Shown here in pieces: positions 44,962-55,961 of a stretch of DNA of 64,000 nt. Source of the DNA: Usnea hakonensis. Lineage: Eukaryota; Ascomycota; Lecanoromycetes; Lecanorales; Parmeliaceae. Position 1 is the first letter of the stretch. Each line of letters opens with the position of its first letter. The notes under the pieces were generated by a model that saw only the letters and a list, made by a program, of their open reading frames with translations, ran no database searches and had not been told where the DNA came from. The position numbers and the translations under genes are program-made. The stretch covers positions 141 to 64,140 of the forward strand of contig BLJB01000029.1 of NCBI GenBank assembly GCA_013423325.1, read 5' to 3'.

Positions 44962-45568
44962 GGCTGGATGTGTGTACGACTTTATATATCATATATGTGA
45001 AAGGACGAAACTTGGGAAAAGTTTATAAGATGGGAGATAAATCATGGGGGCTGATGAGGCTGAAGAGGCGCTAGACTAGCAACGATGCCTAAAACAGCTA
45101 GCGTATATTTTCCGCCAGGCTAAGGTACCTATGGTAGGCAGGCTAGAGCTTCAGCCTTACTGGAAGATTACTGATACAACATAAGAGCTCTGATACTGAT
45201 CAGCGAGCACGAGTAGGAATGAAATATGAAACAATAGAGACTCATAGCTCAATGACTGTTGTTTCAAGTAGAAGAAAATAAAGACCCTTGAAACTTATAC
45301 TCGTACCGCTCAATTTCATTGGGTGCCATCAAAACGGACTAACTGTATTTGGCTAGACAGCAGGAGATGCTGTTCAGATATCTTACCTTACAGCCCAACA
45401 AAGCAGCCATCTGTTGCCAGCAACCCATTCACGGTTACTAACATCCAACTATTTATTTGAATCTGGCGCCTCCAATTGCATCAGTTTTTGCCACTTATGA
45501 GGACATTTATATAAGCTTTTCCAGACCCAAGCCTTTTCAGCTAGACTCACCCAAGAGCAACATTCCTA
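44962..45568. promoter_or_regulatory. Divergent intergenic region
   Basis: The 607-bp gap lies between the start codons of the AAA+ ATPase and the DUF7708-type gene. A shared promoter is possible. No distinctive site is seen. Confidence 0.4.
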
Positions 45569-47890
45569 ATGGAGAACAGGCCTTCCTCCAAAACCGCTCC
45601 CTTTACAAGACCTCGACTTTATGGCATTGTCCACACTTATATACATAAGCAGCTACCTCGAGATATTCACCCCGCCTTCAAGGCATTGACAGATTGTGAA
45701 GAAGAAGCTACTTTACCACCACGGACATGTCTCACTGAAGAACCAACGGTGACTCTGGCGACGAAGCGGGAAGAAGAAAACCAAACAATCCAAATTGCTC
45801 CACCAAAAGATGATGATGATGATAGTATTCCACTGTAAGCAGCCCCTCCAGACAATCGCCATTTCGTGGCTGACTTAGTGAAGCGAAGAATTGTACAAAG
45901 ATGCTGCGAGTGAGGAACGGCTCTTCAAAGCAGCTATGGAAGCGTATGAGAAAACGACCAAAGATTCAAAGTACAAGACAAGTATCGTCAGCGATGCCAC
46001 GCACACATGGGAGGAGGTTCTTGCAGAAGTTCATGATGCATCTGAACGCTACAACGACATTCCCGGCTTTTGGGGGAAAATACGGAAAGGTCTTCGTAGC
46101 TTTGGCACCAACAATCAAGTCTTTAACGCCTGGTCAGGTCTCTTACCAACTCAGTCACAGTATCTGTCTGTACTCTGTGGGGGACTAAAGCTTATCTTTA
46201 GTGTTCGTGCTAGCCTTTGCTTACGTACATGGGCTGATTGTCATAGGCTGCGGCGCGCTTGCAAGACCTTCGCAACGAGATTTGCGAAGCTCTAGCGGAG
46301 ATTCCAATCCTGCTTGCGAGCACACATCGAGCTCTGGCCGCTTTTAAGAAATCTAAAGAGCTTCACAAGTGTAGCGCCGCTCTCTACACTGCAACGATAG
46401 CTGCGCTGCGCCACATTGTTGAATGGTACAAGGTAAAAGCTATGAGTAAGACTTACTATGAGTATGAATCAAGACTGGGCGCCGGCTAACATTTCGCTCA
46501 GAGAAAATATTCAAGAGCCTTCTCAAACAGACCTCTTACGAACACCAATTGAGTGATTTGATACAAACCATCAGACTCCACTCACAACGTTTCGACGCTT
46601 GTGCGCGCCTATGCTCGTACGAGACCATTGTACACACGAATGACACGGTCAAATCCCATGACCGGGATTCGCAGAATAACCATCAGGAAATTGTAAGACA
46701 AATGGATCGTCTAAAAATTGAGTCAGTTAAGCAAAGCAACATGCTAGGCAACATTGTTGTGACTGAAGCTGGGAACATACAGCAAATGATGGGGGTGATG
46801 GCGAATAGGCTCAACGAAATGTCAGAAAGCATGATCAAGGAGTTGAAAGAGAATATCGTAAAAGAGGCGCTCGAGAAATTCCTTTCCAGCAGCAATTTGA
46901 TAGACTATAGGACACAAGATGGTCAGTCTCGGCTCTATTTCTCCGTCCTACCCTGCTGATATCGCTTAGTGAGAGAGCCAGACCTTTCTGTCAGGAAAGT
47001 AAGGCCGGAATCACAACTACTTCGAGGTATAATTACCCAGACGAGGACGTGTACTCAAGCTGATTCATCCCCCAGAACGTCGGGCTTTTCGGCAGCAGCT
47101 CCTGACCGGGCTCGAATACGAAGACTCTGTGCTTGAACAAGATGTCAAAGCCAAACTCGAAACTATTTGGACATTACCGAGGCACGACCAAGACCGCGTC
47201 GTGGCGATAATGCGCTCTCAAAAACTACAAAAATGGATCACCTCTACAGATTCTTCGGCTTTATTCATTAATGCCAATCACAAAGGGTCCACGAGGCAGC
47301 AGCCCACATCCTTCATTTCTGCAAAGCTCGTCGATTCAATGACGTGTTCCTCCAGCAGCGCCTTGTCAGAACCTCAAGTGACTCTCCTTCTTGCTTTCTT
47401 CTGCGGCGAACACCTACAGAAAGATGACCCAGACTTTGGCCCTGCCGGGATGATGAGGAGCCTACTCGCGCAATTGCTTCTCGCATATCGCGATTTTGAC
47501 CTCCGCACAATCCAACGAATGCAGAATCTCAACTACGACGACGTAACCGATCTATGCGACATCTTTGACCTTCTTATCAAACAACTGCCTCCATACATCC
47601 TCGTCTTTTGCATCCTTGACGCCATTAGCTTTTACGAAGACAGCGCCACAGTCTGCGAAGAGGCCAGTACCATCGTACGCGCTCTCGTGGATGTCGGCGA
47701 GCAGTCCAGATGTACCTTCAAGCTCCTTCTGATGAGTTCATGGAACAGTCGGATGCTCTACAAAGACATGCTCGATCAGCAAGATGTGATTTGGATGCCG
47801 GCAAAGGTGCCAGCGCAGGGCGGTTTCACGGCGATGAAGTGGAATGCCAGCGTAGATTCGAACTTGGCCACAAACGCTGGATCGCAATGA
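45569..47890 (+). CDS. DUF7708-type STAND-like protein without visible P-loop
   Basis: Six exons are proposed: 45569-45834, 45884-46202, 46247-46432, 46504-46921, 46970-47026 and 47076-47890, 686 aa in exact phase. Residues about 95-300 carry the DUF7708 signature seen at the N-terminus of fungal NACHT/ankyrin proteins (FWGKIRKGLRSFG, NAWSGLLPTQSQYLSVLCGG, ALAEIPILLASTHRA). A helical, coiled-coil-like middle (QEIVRQMDRLKIESVKQ) leads to a C-terminal domain with LFINANHKG and LAFFCGEHLQKDDPDFGPAG, where STAND proteins usually have an NTPase. No Walker A is visible. Introns 2 (donor GTTCGT) and 3 (acceptor GAG) are the least certain. It belongs to an accessory family often linked to recognition, but the function is unknown. 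Confidence 0.65.
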
Positions 47891-49214
47891 TAAAGGATTG
47901 AAGGTTTAAGATCTCTTTGGCCAAGTCAACGAGCGGATCGCAATTGTCTGCTACCTTCCTCCGCTTTTTCAACGCCTATGACCTAAGGAGACTGCAGCTC
48001 AGTCTTCCAGGATATACAGCTGATCTACAGATTTTGACATACGAGCACGACGAACACAATCGTACTGAGTACTGCAAATTTTCTCTCCGTCCGCCCCAAA
48101 CAATGCGACTCCTTCTCCTACTCGACGCCTACATCCACGCAATCTTCAGCACCCAGTCATTGCCCACGCAAATTTCCAAACCCTCTGCATATCTCATCGC
48201 TCAACCTCTTCAAAAGATTCACCCTGTTCTGGCCCCCTTCTTTACCTGCTATATCAACAGTCCCCTTCCTTCCCTTCGCTTCCCTCCTCAACCCTTCCTT
48301 CCATCTCCTTTGCCTCTATCTAACCCATGTTCCCCCCCAAACCAACCCATATCCCCGCTCTCCCATCCCCCTACCTCTTCGCCCCCCCAACCCCCACCCT
48401 CACCCCACATCCCAAAACCTCGCTCAACACCCGTCCCCCACAGCCAACGCCAACACATTCCCCCCCAATCCTTCCTTCCCAACGCCAGATCACGCCTCGA
48501 AATAACCCCCCCCCTCCCCAACAGACCTTCCCAGAACAATCCCCCCTCACCCCCAAACCGCCAAGTTCCCCAATATCCAGCCCAATGACGAAATTCAGCG
48601 CAAACCACTCGGAGAAAGAGAAGTGGTGATACAATCTGTCCAAACAAATAGTGTTGCAAGCATTAGAACCCGGCGGCGTCTCATATGGAGGGTGAGACGG
48701 GTTTACCATCTAAGCGTTGAAAGCGGAGCAAGGCAAGACAGAAAACTATATCAACACTAAAAAGGAGTCGTCTGTGGACAAGGCAGGGGAAGAAGGAAGC
48801 TGAGGAGGGAACCATTTGATTCATATAGTACTGTTATTTAAAGGAGGGCAGTATAGTACTATGAATTGAGGAGGTATCGTTCACAATGCCGCTTCGAGGA
48901 GTATTTTACTACCGCAATCGTGATGACACCAATCCCACCCTCGAACCCCCACAGGGTACGAGTACTCCAGCCACCAAGCACAAACAACCCTCATCAAAAA
49001 TCCCAACCCTCTCCACCACCCCCCAAAAGCCCCGCAAAACCCCCCACATAATGCATGCGTAGTGATGTGTTGTTGATCGATAGTGAGGTATATACATTAT
49101 TACGGCGGATGTGTGATCTCCACGCCCTCCTCCATCAAGCCCTCCTTTCTGTAGGGTCTATGATTTTGAAAGTCCAAAAAACAAAAACAAAACAAAAAAT
49201 AAAAAAAAGTGAAG
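47891..49214. other. Gene-poor region with C-rich proline-coding tract
   Basis: A plus-strand frame (47917-48588) runs into a C-rich tract (48220-48590) and encodes mostly proline and serine. It starts with TTG, lacks a recognised domain, and is probably 3' flank or low-complexity sequence rather than a gene. A similar C-rich run lies near 48945-49050. I see no other feature. Confidence 0.4.
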
Positions 49215-49313
49215 TTCAGCAAGGGATCGAACCCCCAACCTCCAAAAATGTCCAAAAAAAAAGGCTGTTATCAATCCGAGACTGTAAACCCAAATTGGAC
49301 GGGCCAGTCGACC
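49215..49313 (-). repeat. tRNA-like element (copy 2)
   Basis: Read on the minus strand it has the same 18-base leader/A-box start as copy 1 (TCCTAGGTCGACTGGCCC, ending at 49301), then GGGTTTACAGTCTC, TTGATAA and a perfect B box (GGTTCGATCCC, within 49223-49234). T-rich sequence follows (49187-49208 complement). Its 3' acceptor side pairs less well than in copy 1, so it is further decayed. Confidence 0.55.
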
Positions 49314-49732
49314 TAGGAAATTACGCCACCTTTTTATGGTTGGGTATTGTTAATTTATATACAGCAATGTTTATAGATTCCAGGGAAGATACAACAAAAT
49401 CCCCTGCAGGGATCATACATACATTGATGGGTACGTGGAATGGAGGATGTATTCTGTTCTGCCATAGCGATAGGAGCCTTAGATATAGCAGAGGAATTGC
49501 TACAGCCTCGATCAAACCACAACATTGCTGCATTATACAGTGACTGTTTGAGATATATCTAATCGGTAGGTAATCGAGCCATGAACTCCACCACAATAGA
49601 AAAAAATATGAACAAGCTCCGCAGACACGAGAAAAATGACTCTCTGTTCTTCTATCTCGTCCCACATCACTCGCCAGCTCCTTCTATATGCTTCGCTACC
49701 AAACTCATTGAGTGATTCAAATTCCGCGCATC

Positions 49733-50103
49733 CTCCGACCGGAAAATATCACTGCTTGTTCTGCTCTGCCTTCGTTTGTGACCACGCCATTTTCGACGTC
49801 TTCCGACCGGAAGTTATCTCTGCTTGTTTAGCTCTGGCTTCGGTTGCATCCAAACAGCCCACATGGTTCATCGCGTAAATCTTTCTCCGCGAAGATATCT
49901 GGCATCTCCTCGCCCTCTTGCGTTTCCAAGGTATAGGTCCACTTCTGCTCCCCATTTCGCTTCTCTCCAACCCCGTTTGAGGATATAATATGACTCTACC
50001 CACATGGCTCATCGCGTAAATCTTTCTCCGCGAAGATATCTGGTAACTCCTCGTCCTCTTGCGTTTCCAAGGTATAGGTACACTTCTGCTCCCCATCCTC
50101 TCT
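49733..50103. repeat. Nested tandem repeats
   Basis: Two units of about 69 bp (from 49733 and 49802) share CCGACCGGAA and CTGCTTGTT. They are followed by two units of 141 bp (from 49858 and 49999), which share long identical blocks such as CTCATCGCGTAAATC-like sequence, CTCCGCGAAGATATCTGG and CTTGCGTTTCCAAGGTATAG. On the minus strand a frame (49749-50096) reads through both as repeats of IPWKRKR and SSRRKIYAM, but it is probably not a gene. Confidence 0.75.
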
Positions 50104-51429
50104 CTGCTGTCAGACCTTGTCTTGGACCTTTAACCACCTGCCAACGCAAGACAGTGCGCCTTAACGCCATTGCTATGTTGACGACACCAGATTCCATCTT
50201 TTTCGCGTTTTCCTTCATAAAGATTCCCATCTGACCCCAAATCTCTATGGCCTGGTTATCGATCTCCAACATCTCAGTGACAGTATCTTTGATTTTTATG
50301 TATATTGGTATGTCTTTCATCTCAATGAGGTATTCGGTCACCGAGCTCGTCATCTGAGTTCTAGATGTTGCATTCCCCCAACCAACATCAGAAGAGGCGG
50401 GTTTCGGTCGTCTTCATTGTTTCTCTGTCCTCGTTCTCCTGCACCACACGGAATGAAAGACCATAAACTTCATGGGTAACCGGCTTTGCTAGCGCAGCAA
50501 TCTTACAGTCTTGAGTCCGCCATTTTTCCCACCACAACGCCATTGCTGTCTGAGTTCCAGATGCTCCACTCCCCGAACAAGCATCGGAAGATGCGGGTTT
50601 CGCTCGTCTTCCCTGGTTTTGTGCCATGTTCTGTCAAATTGGAGGTTTGTAGGTATTCCAGTTGGTCATCATCGGATTGTTCTCGTAGGTCGTACTCGCC
50701 CGTGAGACAGTCGCGGAGCAACTTGGCAATGTCAATGTTTGGATCGAGTACATGTGAGCTGGTCAGCTATGGGTTGGGCATGATGCCGGGATCAAATTCA
50801 TTCTTGAGTCAGGGAGAAATGATGGGAATAAGTGCAATCTTGTTGGGGTTGATGTATGCGGAGGAGCTTCTTGAAAGGTAAGATGGATGCTGAATGAATG
50901 CTGAATGGGAGGAACATCTTCTGAATACGGTCGTCAACATTAGATTGTCGTCGTAGGCTCTACTTGCCTAAGAGACGCATCGCAAGCCTGGCTGTCCTAG
51001 AGAAAGTCGCAGAAGCACGATAACAGGCCGAATATATCTTCCTTTTCCAACGTCTTGCAGAGAGTGTTGATGATGTCAACAAAGTTCTCTGGAAGTCGTG
51101 CCTGTTGACTGCCGGGAGCGTTCACTGCTTGCGCAATCTGGTAGTATCATTCGTCCCAGATGTTCTCATCTTAGACAACGTCGAGAACGTATGCAAGGGA
51201 CTGCCCACTGCGCGCAATGCGTAACATGATGGTCCTTGAAAATTTCCCGACAAACCTCTACACACAGTCACTGTATTGCAGATCTGACGATCCTTGAATC
51301 CCAGAGAGCGTCGAGAACGTGTGCGAGGTGCCGAATCACTACGTCCAACATGTTGGCTAGTGTGCTCTGACTCAAGAATTAGATCCAGAACCTACAAACC
51401 ATGCATGCCCCAAAGGCCGCGATGATGCG
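50009..51429 (-). pseudogene. Decayed gene, probable paralogue of the gene at 52457-53277
   Basis: Between 50997 and 51195 one minus-strand frame is protein-like (QSLAYVLDVV, YYQIAQAVNAPGSQQARLPE, FVDIINTLCKTLEKEDIFG) but is cut by TAA (51171-51173), TGA (51147-51149) and TAG (50997-50999). Further open pieces follow at 50503-50721, 50388-50627 and 50009-50353, the last two sharing a KPASSD...TQ repeat. A related HLAHVLDALWD segment lies near 51350. No family is recognised. The first two stops are each one transition from CAA and CGA. The arrangement resembles the intact neighbour on the same strand. Confidence 0.45.
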
Positions 51430-52456
51430 CGAAATTTGAGGCGCGCGAGGACAAAAATCAATGAATAGTTAGACTTACGCAAGTATGAATGATAGAAATA
51501 GTTGAACAAGACTGTGTCTTCAATTCTGAGAAATATCGTTTCACATCACTCGAAGTGTCTGATGGTTTCTTGTCTGATCGTACAAAGGGGGGCATTTTCG
51601 CAAGGCCGGACACTAGTCTCTATCTTCATGAGCCAGCGCTTGACTCGATGCTCCTGCACAGCGCGGGGCGTGCTGAGGTGATGTTCGACCTGAGCATTGC
51701 CTTGGCAGGAACATTAGGTAGGTAGGTATATAAATATATAGGAGAAGGAAGGATGTATAGAACAATGCTGTCAAGTACTGCTGAAGAAAAAAAGTATGAA
51801 AGAAGAAGGAAGGATCGATTTGACAGGAAGTAGGGTTTATATAGTCACTAGACAGCCACTGGGCGAGTGAATACTGCGGGGCTATATCACTTTGTGAAGT
51901 GAAGGAAAAGACAGTGACGCAAACCATACTCTTATTACCAGAAATACGAGGTCTGAAAGTGAATGTAATCTGTTACCCCGCCAGAAAATCACGAATCAAA
52001 TGCAGCCTAGTGAAGAAATGTTATCGATTAGCCCCTCATTTCACTTTCAATTGGCTGCATGAGGTATAGTACCGGTTTCATATACGTCCCCATAACGCCA
52101 TCTCTTAACACATGTCTTTCATGCAGGCATTCACTTCGTGAAATGTAATCTCATTCACGTGTTCCGATTCATTCGAGAAGCGGGGTAGAAACAGCCAACA
52201 TCACTGTGAAAGGTTCAAGACATGTGCTCAGCCACGGGTTTATCAATGTGAAAGAGTGAACGGAGACAAGGCCCAGACCAATCAGTGAAGCGGTAAACAG
52301 AGAGTATTCACACAGTGGAATTGCTCGCGAAGTCGCGTTCGCATTTTCAAATGTCTTCAAGGCAATGCCCGCCAAAGTTTGTGACAAACATCCTATCGCA
52401 TGATTCTACAAACATAGAGTCGATGTTCTTGTAAAGATTCCCAGTGTTAATAAGCC
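51430..52456. other. Intergenic region containing one copy of a duplicated upstream segment
   Basis: I see no gene. The segment 52057-52200 is a diverged copy of 53738-53850. A plus-strand frame at 51489-51725 and a minus-strand frame at 51613-51927 have no recognisable features. Confidence 0.45.
52057..52200. repeat. Duplicated upstream segment, copy A
   Basis: It aligns with 53738-53850. Shared blocks include CATGAGGT, GTTTCAT, ACGTCCCCAT and later CGATTCATTCGAGAAGCGG against CGAGTCGTTCGACAGGCGG. Identity over the first 46 positions is about 78% by eye. Each copy lies upstream of a minus-strand gene or gene remnant. Confidence 0.6.
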
Positions 52457-53277
52457 CTACAAGGTGGTGCCCGAACGAGAATGACGGCCATCACGACTGA
52501 TTCGCTTGTCATCATCTGCTTCGACCGACATCTTGTCTACCTCTTTCAATTTCTCCAGTTCTGCCTGCGCTTCGCTCCAGATTTTCCATGCAGTATTCTC
52601 TGCTGTGTCCCTTTGATCTCTCTTTTTGCCGCGACGAGTGTATCTTTCCCTGACTTTGAGCCACATCTTCCATTGGGATTTCGCGCCAAAGATCTCCTTG
52701 ACTTTCCCTCCAAGTTCGTCACTTCTCGCAGTTTCCATGAAGGTCACTATCATGCTGATCTGGAAAGGCAAACGGTAATCATCATCGCCGAATTTGCAAA
52801 CATCACGAGCTTGTATGATCCGCGCAATGTCGTCTTCTTGGAACTCGCCCCACACGTGGCTCATCAGATGGCATACAAATATTGTGTCGCAGGCCTTGCG
52901 GTTTTGAAAGACATTGAGCATGATTTCGACGTCTTTGTCTTTGAGGTCGCTTGGGAGGAATTTGCCTAAAGTAGGGATCAGATGTGAATGCAAACAGAAA
53001 GAGCGCGGGTGGTCAAGTAAGGCCGAGGACTCTGAGACGTAAAATGCAGAACAATAGACAGCCTAGACTTACGTATGAGCCCTGACAGAAATTTGAAATT
53101 CTCCGCTGGATCGTTCGACTGACTCTGTGCACCTTGTTGAACCCCCTCTTTAGCCTGGCCTAATGCAGCGTGCTGCGGCATTGCATCCAACCAAGGCATT
53201 GTAGCCAACCGAGGCATTACCATGGCCGGAATACTGGAGCTTTCTGGCGCCTGCTTGCTTGGGGGTGGGAAAGGCAT
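52457..53277 (-). CDS. Hypothetical protein with helical C-terminal domain
   Basis: Two exons (53277-53073 and 52965-52457) give 237 aa in exact phase. Donor GTAAGT and acceptor CTTTAG are strong and join FKFLSGLI to RKFLPSDLKDKDVEIML. The N-terminal 65 residues are Met/Pro/Gln rich with a repeated QAPESSSIPA unit. The C-terminal domain is helical and ends in a charged coiled-coil-like stretch (EAQAELEKLKEVDKM) and a basic tail. I do not recognise the family. The frame is open upstream of the chosen ATG to 53460, so an earlier exon is possible. A decayed relative seems to lie next to it at 50009-51429. Confidence 0.55.
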
Positions 53278-53335
53278 TACCTTGGCCGGAATACTGGAGC
53301 TTTCTGGCGCTTGCTTGATTGGGTGTGTGAAAGGC
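53216..53335 (-). repeat. Minisatellite, two 60-bp units
   Basis: Two adjacent units share GGCCGGAATACTGGAGCTTT and CTGGCGC, then TGCTTG, with few differences. They overlap the 5' end of the gene at 52457-53277 and encode the repeated QAPESSSIPA peptide. Confidence 0.85.
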
Positions 53336-53737
53336 TTGTGGTATCGAAGGGAACTTGGGAAGTTGCTCTTTATGCGTGAAGAAGGATAATCGCGTGTTTT
53401 GAAGAATGGACTTTGAAGAGAGGGATTCGAAATAATGAGTTTGGAGCAAGGAAGGTTCAATTTGAAAGAAAAGGCGCCTTCGGGTAGCGACAGACGGAGG
53501 TGTTACTATGGGGCTATGACAGGAGACAGTGGAACAACTTCGATACCATAGTAAAACAAATACCAGAGACATCAGGCCTGGAAGTCGATTTTCATTCGTG
53601 CCTTGGCTTCGGGATACGTCTTGTATCAAATAAGTAATAAGCTTGAAGAGAAAGCACCATCAGATCAGCGCTTCGGATCGCTTTTGGTTGGCTATCCTGA
53701 TTTCAATCTCTGTCGTAGATCGTTATATGAGAGGCAC

Positions 53738-53850
53738 ATGAGGTTGAATACCAGTTTCATGCACGTCCCCATGAAGCCACGTCTTGTCATGTGACTTATG
53801 CTCCTGTTTCGAGTCGTTCGACAGGCGGATTGAAACAGGGACATTTACTC
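53738..53850. repeat. Duplicated upstream segment, copy B
   Basis: This is the partner of 52057-52200 (see there). It lies about 460 bp upstream of the start of the intact gene at 52457-53277. Confidence 0.6.
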
Positions 53851-54289
53851 TGATAGGCTCTGGGAATGCTTAGCCTCGTCGTCAAGATTTTTGCCGGTAA
53901 GCCTCCAATGATTGGCCGCCGAGGTGTCCGTACATCAAAAGCATGGGGGATAAGCTTGGCCTCCATTTCAAGATGCACGCCATGTCAATAGAACATGATG
54001 GAACACTGTTGGCAGAGAGATTCCAAAGCTGCCCCATAGACTCAACGAAACATTGAGATCTCACACAAGGGAACAGCTAGTGAGATACCGATCTCATCTG
54101 ATTGCCTGGAAAGCGTAGGATATCTAGAGACTTTTGGACCGAAGGTGCAACACATAGTGATTTACAAGCGTTAGGTAGGTGGTGGGCATTGTTACTAATA
54201 ACCGTCAGCCCTAAATTCGGCACCTAAGTATCATAACCCCGCACTCGTCTCACCTACATCCATTTTCCTACAACATATGGTACCGACCT

Positions 54290-54298
54290 TATATAAAG
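54290..54298 (+). promoter_or_regulatory. TATA box of the PLC-like gene
   Basis: TATATAAAG lies about 135 bp before the ATG at 54430 and is followed by a CT-rich tract near 54325-54350. Because it lies downstream of the ATG at 54277, it argues that translation starts at 54430. Confidence 0.55.
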
Positions 54299-54429
54299 CA
54301 TCTCTTAACCTTTGTCCAGGTATCACTACAGTTTCCACTTCCCCTTTCGTAGGAGTACATCCAATACCTTCATCCCATAATACAACGTTGTTTCAGCTTC
54401 CTGATCTAGCCCAACAAAGGTATCACAAG

Positions 54430-55920
54430 ATGCCCAGCAAAGGGGTCACCGTTTACAGCTACATCTCCGTCCAAGGCTACCAGATCGAGTTCAAAGTTCC
54501 CAAGGAATCTGTCCGAAACACTTCCGCTGACAACTTCACCTCCAAAAACCTCGAAGTCGAATCTTCAAACATCAAAGGCCTTGGCCACTACACAGGCCGC
54601 TTCGAATGGGAAGTCATTGATCCAAATGACAATATCATCGGCAGCAGATACAACGATATTAACAGCGTGACGGGTAATTTAGAAGGGGGTAACATGATTT
54701 CTACGGTTCGTCTTTATTCCCATGGCCATATGAACAGCTAAGAGCTTCCTGACAAAAATAAAAACCAGGCCAAATTTACCCCAATCGTCACCGATGCCGT
54801 CATCATCACCTTTGGCTTTTATGACGCCGGCCACGGGGAAGTTGGTTTACCAAACCGCGACCAATGCTACGTGACCATTTGCTCAGCGAGTAACAAAGTC
54901 TGGATGGGTGCCATCGCTCCACCAGGTTCAACACAGGCACAGCAGCCCTACTCACGGTTCGTGCTTGCTGCACCGCATGACAATGGAATGAACAGCATGC
55001 AACAAGCTGATGTAGTGCTGTCTTCGATCAATGACGATATGGTAGCCGAGCTGCGAAAGATCGTACCAGCCCTGCAGCACTTTTCCCACTTTTCCAACGA
55101 TGCACTTGTGCGCATGCTCCCAAACATTGTATACGGCGTCTCCATCACCCAAAAGAAGCATATCTCGGTGATGCTTGCTCTCGGAGCACGGTACTTCGAG
55201 TTCCGTCCCGCGGAGCTTCTTCCCTTATTTCAGAAAGTGTCCAAGCTACCCAACAAATTCTATTTCCAACACGCATGCATTCCCGGATTAGCCTTTGACG
55301 ACTTCCTCGAATCTCAAGTCGAGTTCCTGGACGCAAACCCGACGGAAATAGTCACACTCCATATTCGCTATGACAACATTCTCAAAGAATGTCGGAAGCC
55401 CACGGAAGAAGAACTTCACCAAGCTCTGACCTCAGCATGTGCCAAAGCCCAAAATTCTACACTCACGTGGGGTCACCGCGAATGCTTCAGCAAGCCCATT
55501 GACACCCTCCGCTCGACGGGGCAGCGTCTTATCGTTGTGATCATGGCCGACAAGTACGACTCCTGGACTGCATCAGCTTACGCCACCTTGAAAGCAGATC
55601 CCATACTCGCTCGCTTTGAATCCATGACAACTGCCGGCCAAGAGTCAACGGACATAACTGTACTCCAATGCCAAGCGACGTCACAGAGCATCAAGGAGGT
55701 ACTAGTATACAGTGTCGTGAGCGCGAACGCGGCAACGAGTTGTTTGACAAGCACAAAGGCAATGTTGGATATGCAGACTCTGCCATGGGTCCGTGCGAAT
55801 GCGCTAGATAGACTGCGGGCGGAGAAGACAATTGTAATCATGAATGATTTCATTGATGGTGCGACTACAGATACAAGTATTGAGTTGTCTAAGAGGAGGT
55901 TGGACGCCGATGTTCTTTGA
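54430..55920 (+). CDS. PLC-like phosphodiesterase (PI-PLC X-type fold)
   Basis: Two exons (54430-54705 and 54769-55920) give 475 aa in exact phase. The N-terminal about 150 residues form a beta-rich domain (GVTVYSYISVQGYQIEFKV, VIITFGFYDAGHGEVG). Residues about 160-475 resemble the PLC-like phosphodiesterase fold: APHDNGMN supplies the first His, SVMLALGARYFEFRP the strand with the conserved Arg/Glu-like residues, FYFQHACIPG the second His, and FLDANPTEIVTLHIRYD the following strand. No secretion signal is seen, so action in the cytosol is likely. The intron donor is the unusual GTTCGT; the acceptor AACCAG is normal. Substrate is unknown, and several fungal relatives lack proven phospholipase activity. 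Confidence 0.8.
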
Positions 55921-55961
55921 GTACTGTCACATCCTCCTACTTGTCGGAAGCTGAGGTGAAC

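Larger units (their letters stand above)
53336..54429. other. Intergenic region
   Basis: It holds copy B of the duplicated upstream segment and, near its end, the promoter of the PLC-like gene. The minus-strand frame at 53150-53629 is in another frame than the gene at 52457-53277 and is not supported. Confidence 0.5.

Noticed and set aside
47917..48588. 223-codon proline-rich frame after the DUF7708-type gene
   Set aside because: It starts with TTG, has no recognised domain and follows a C-rich low-complexity tract, so it is not called as a gene.
54277..54429. Upstream ATG of the PLC-like gene at 54277
   Set aside because: A TATA box lies downstream of it at 54290, and the residues encoded before 54430 have no family counterpart.
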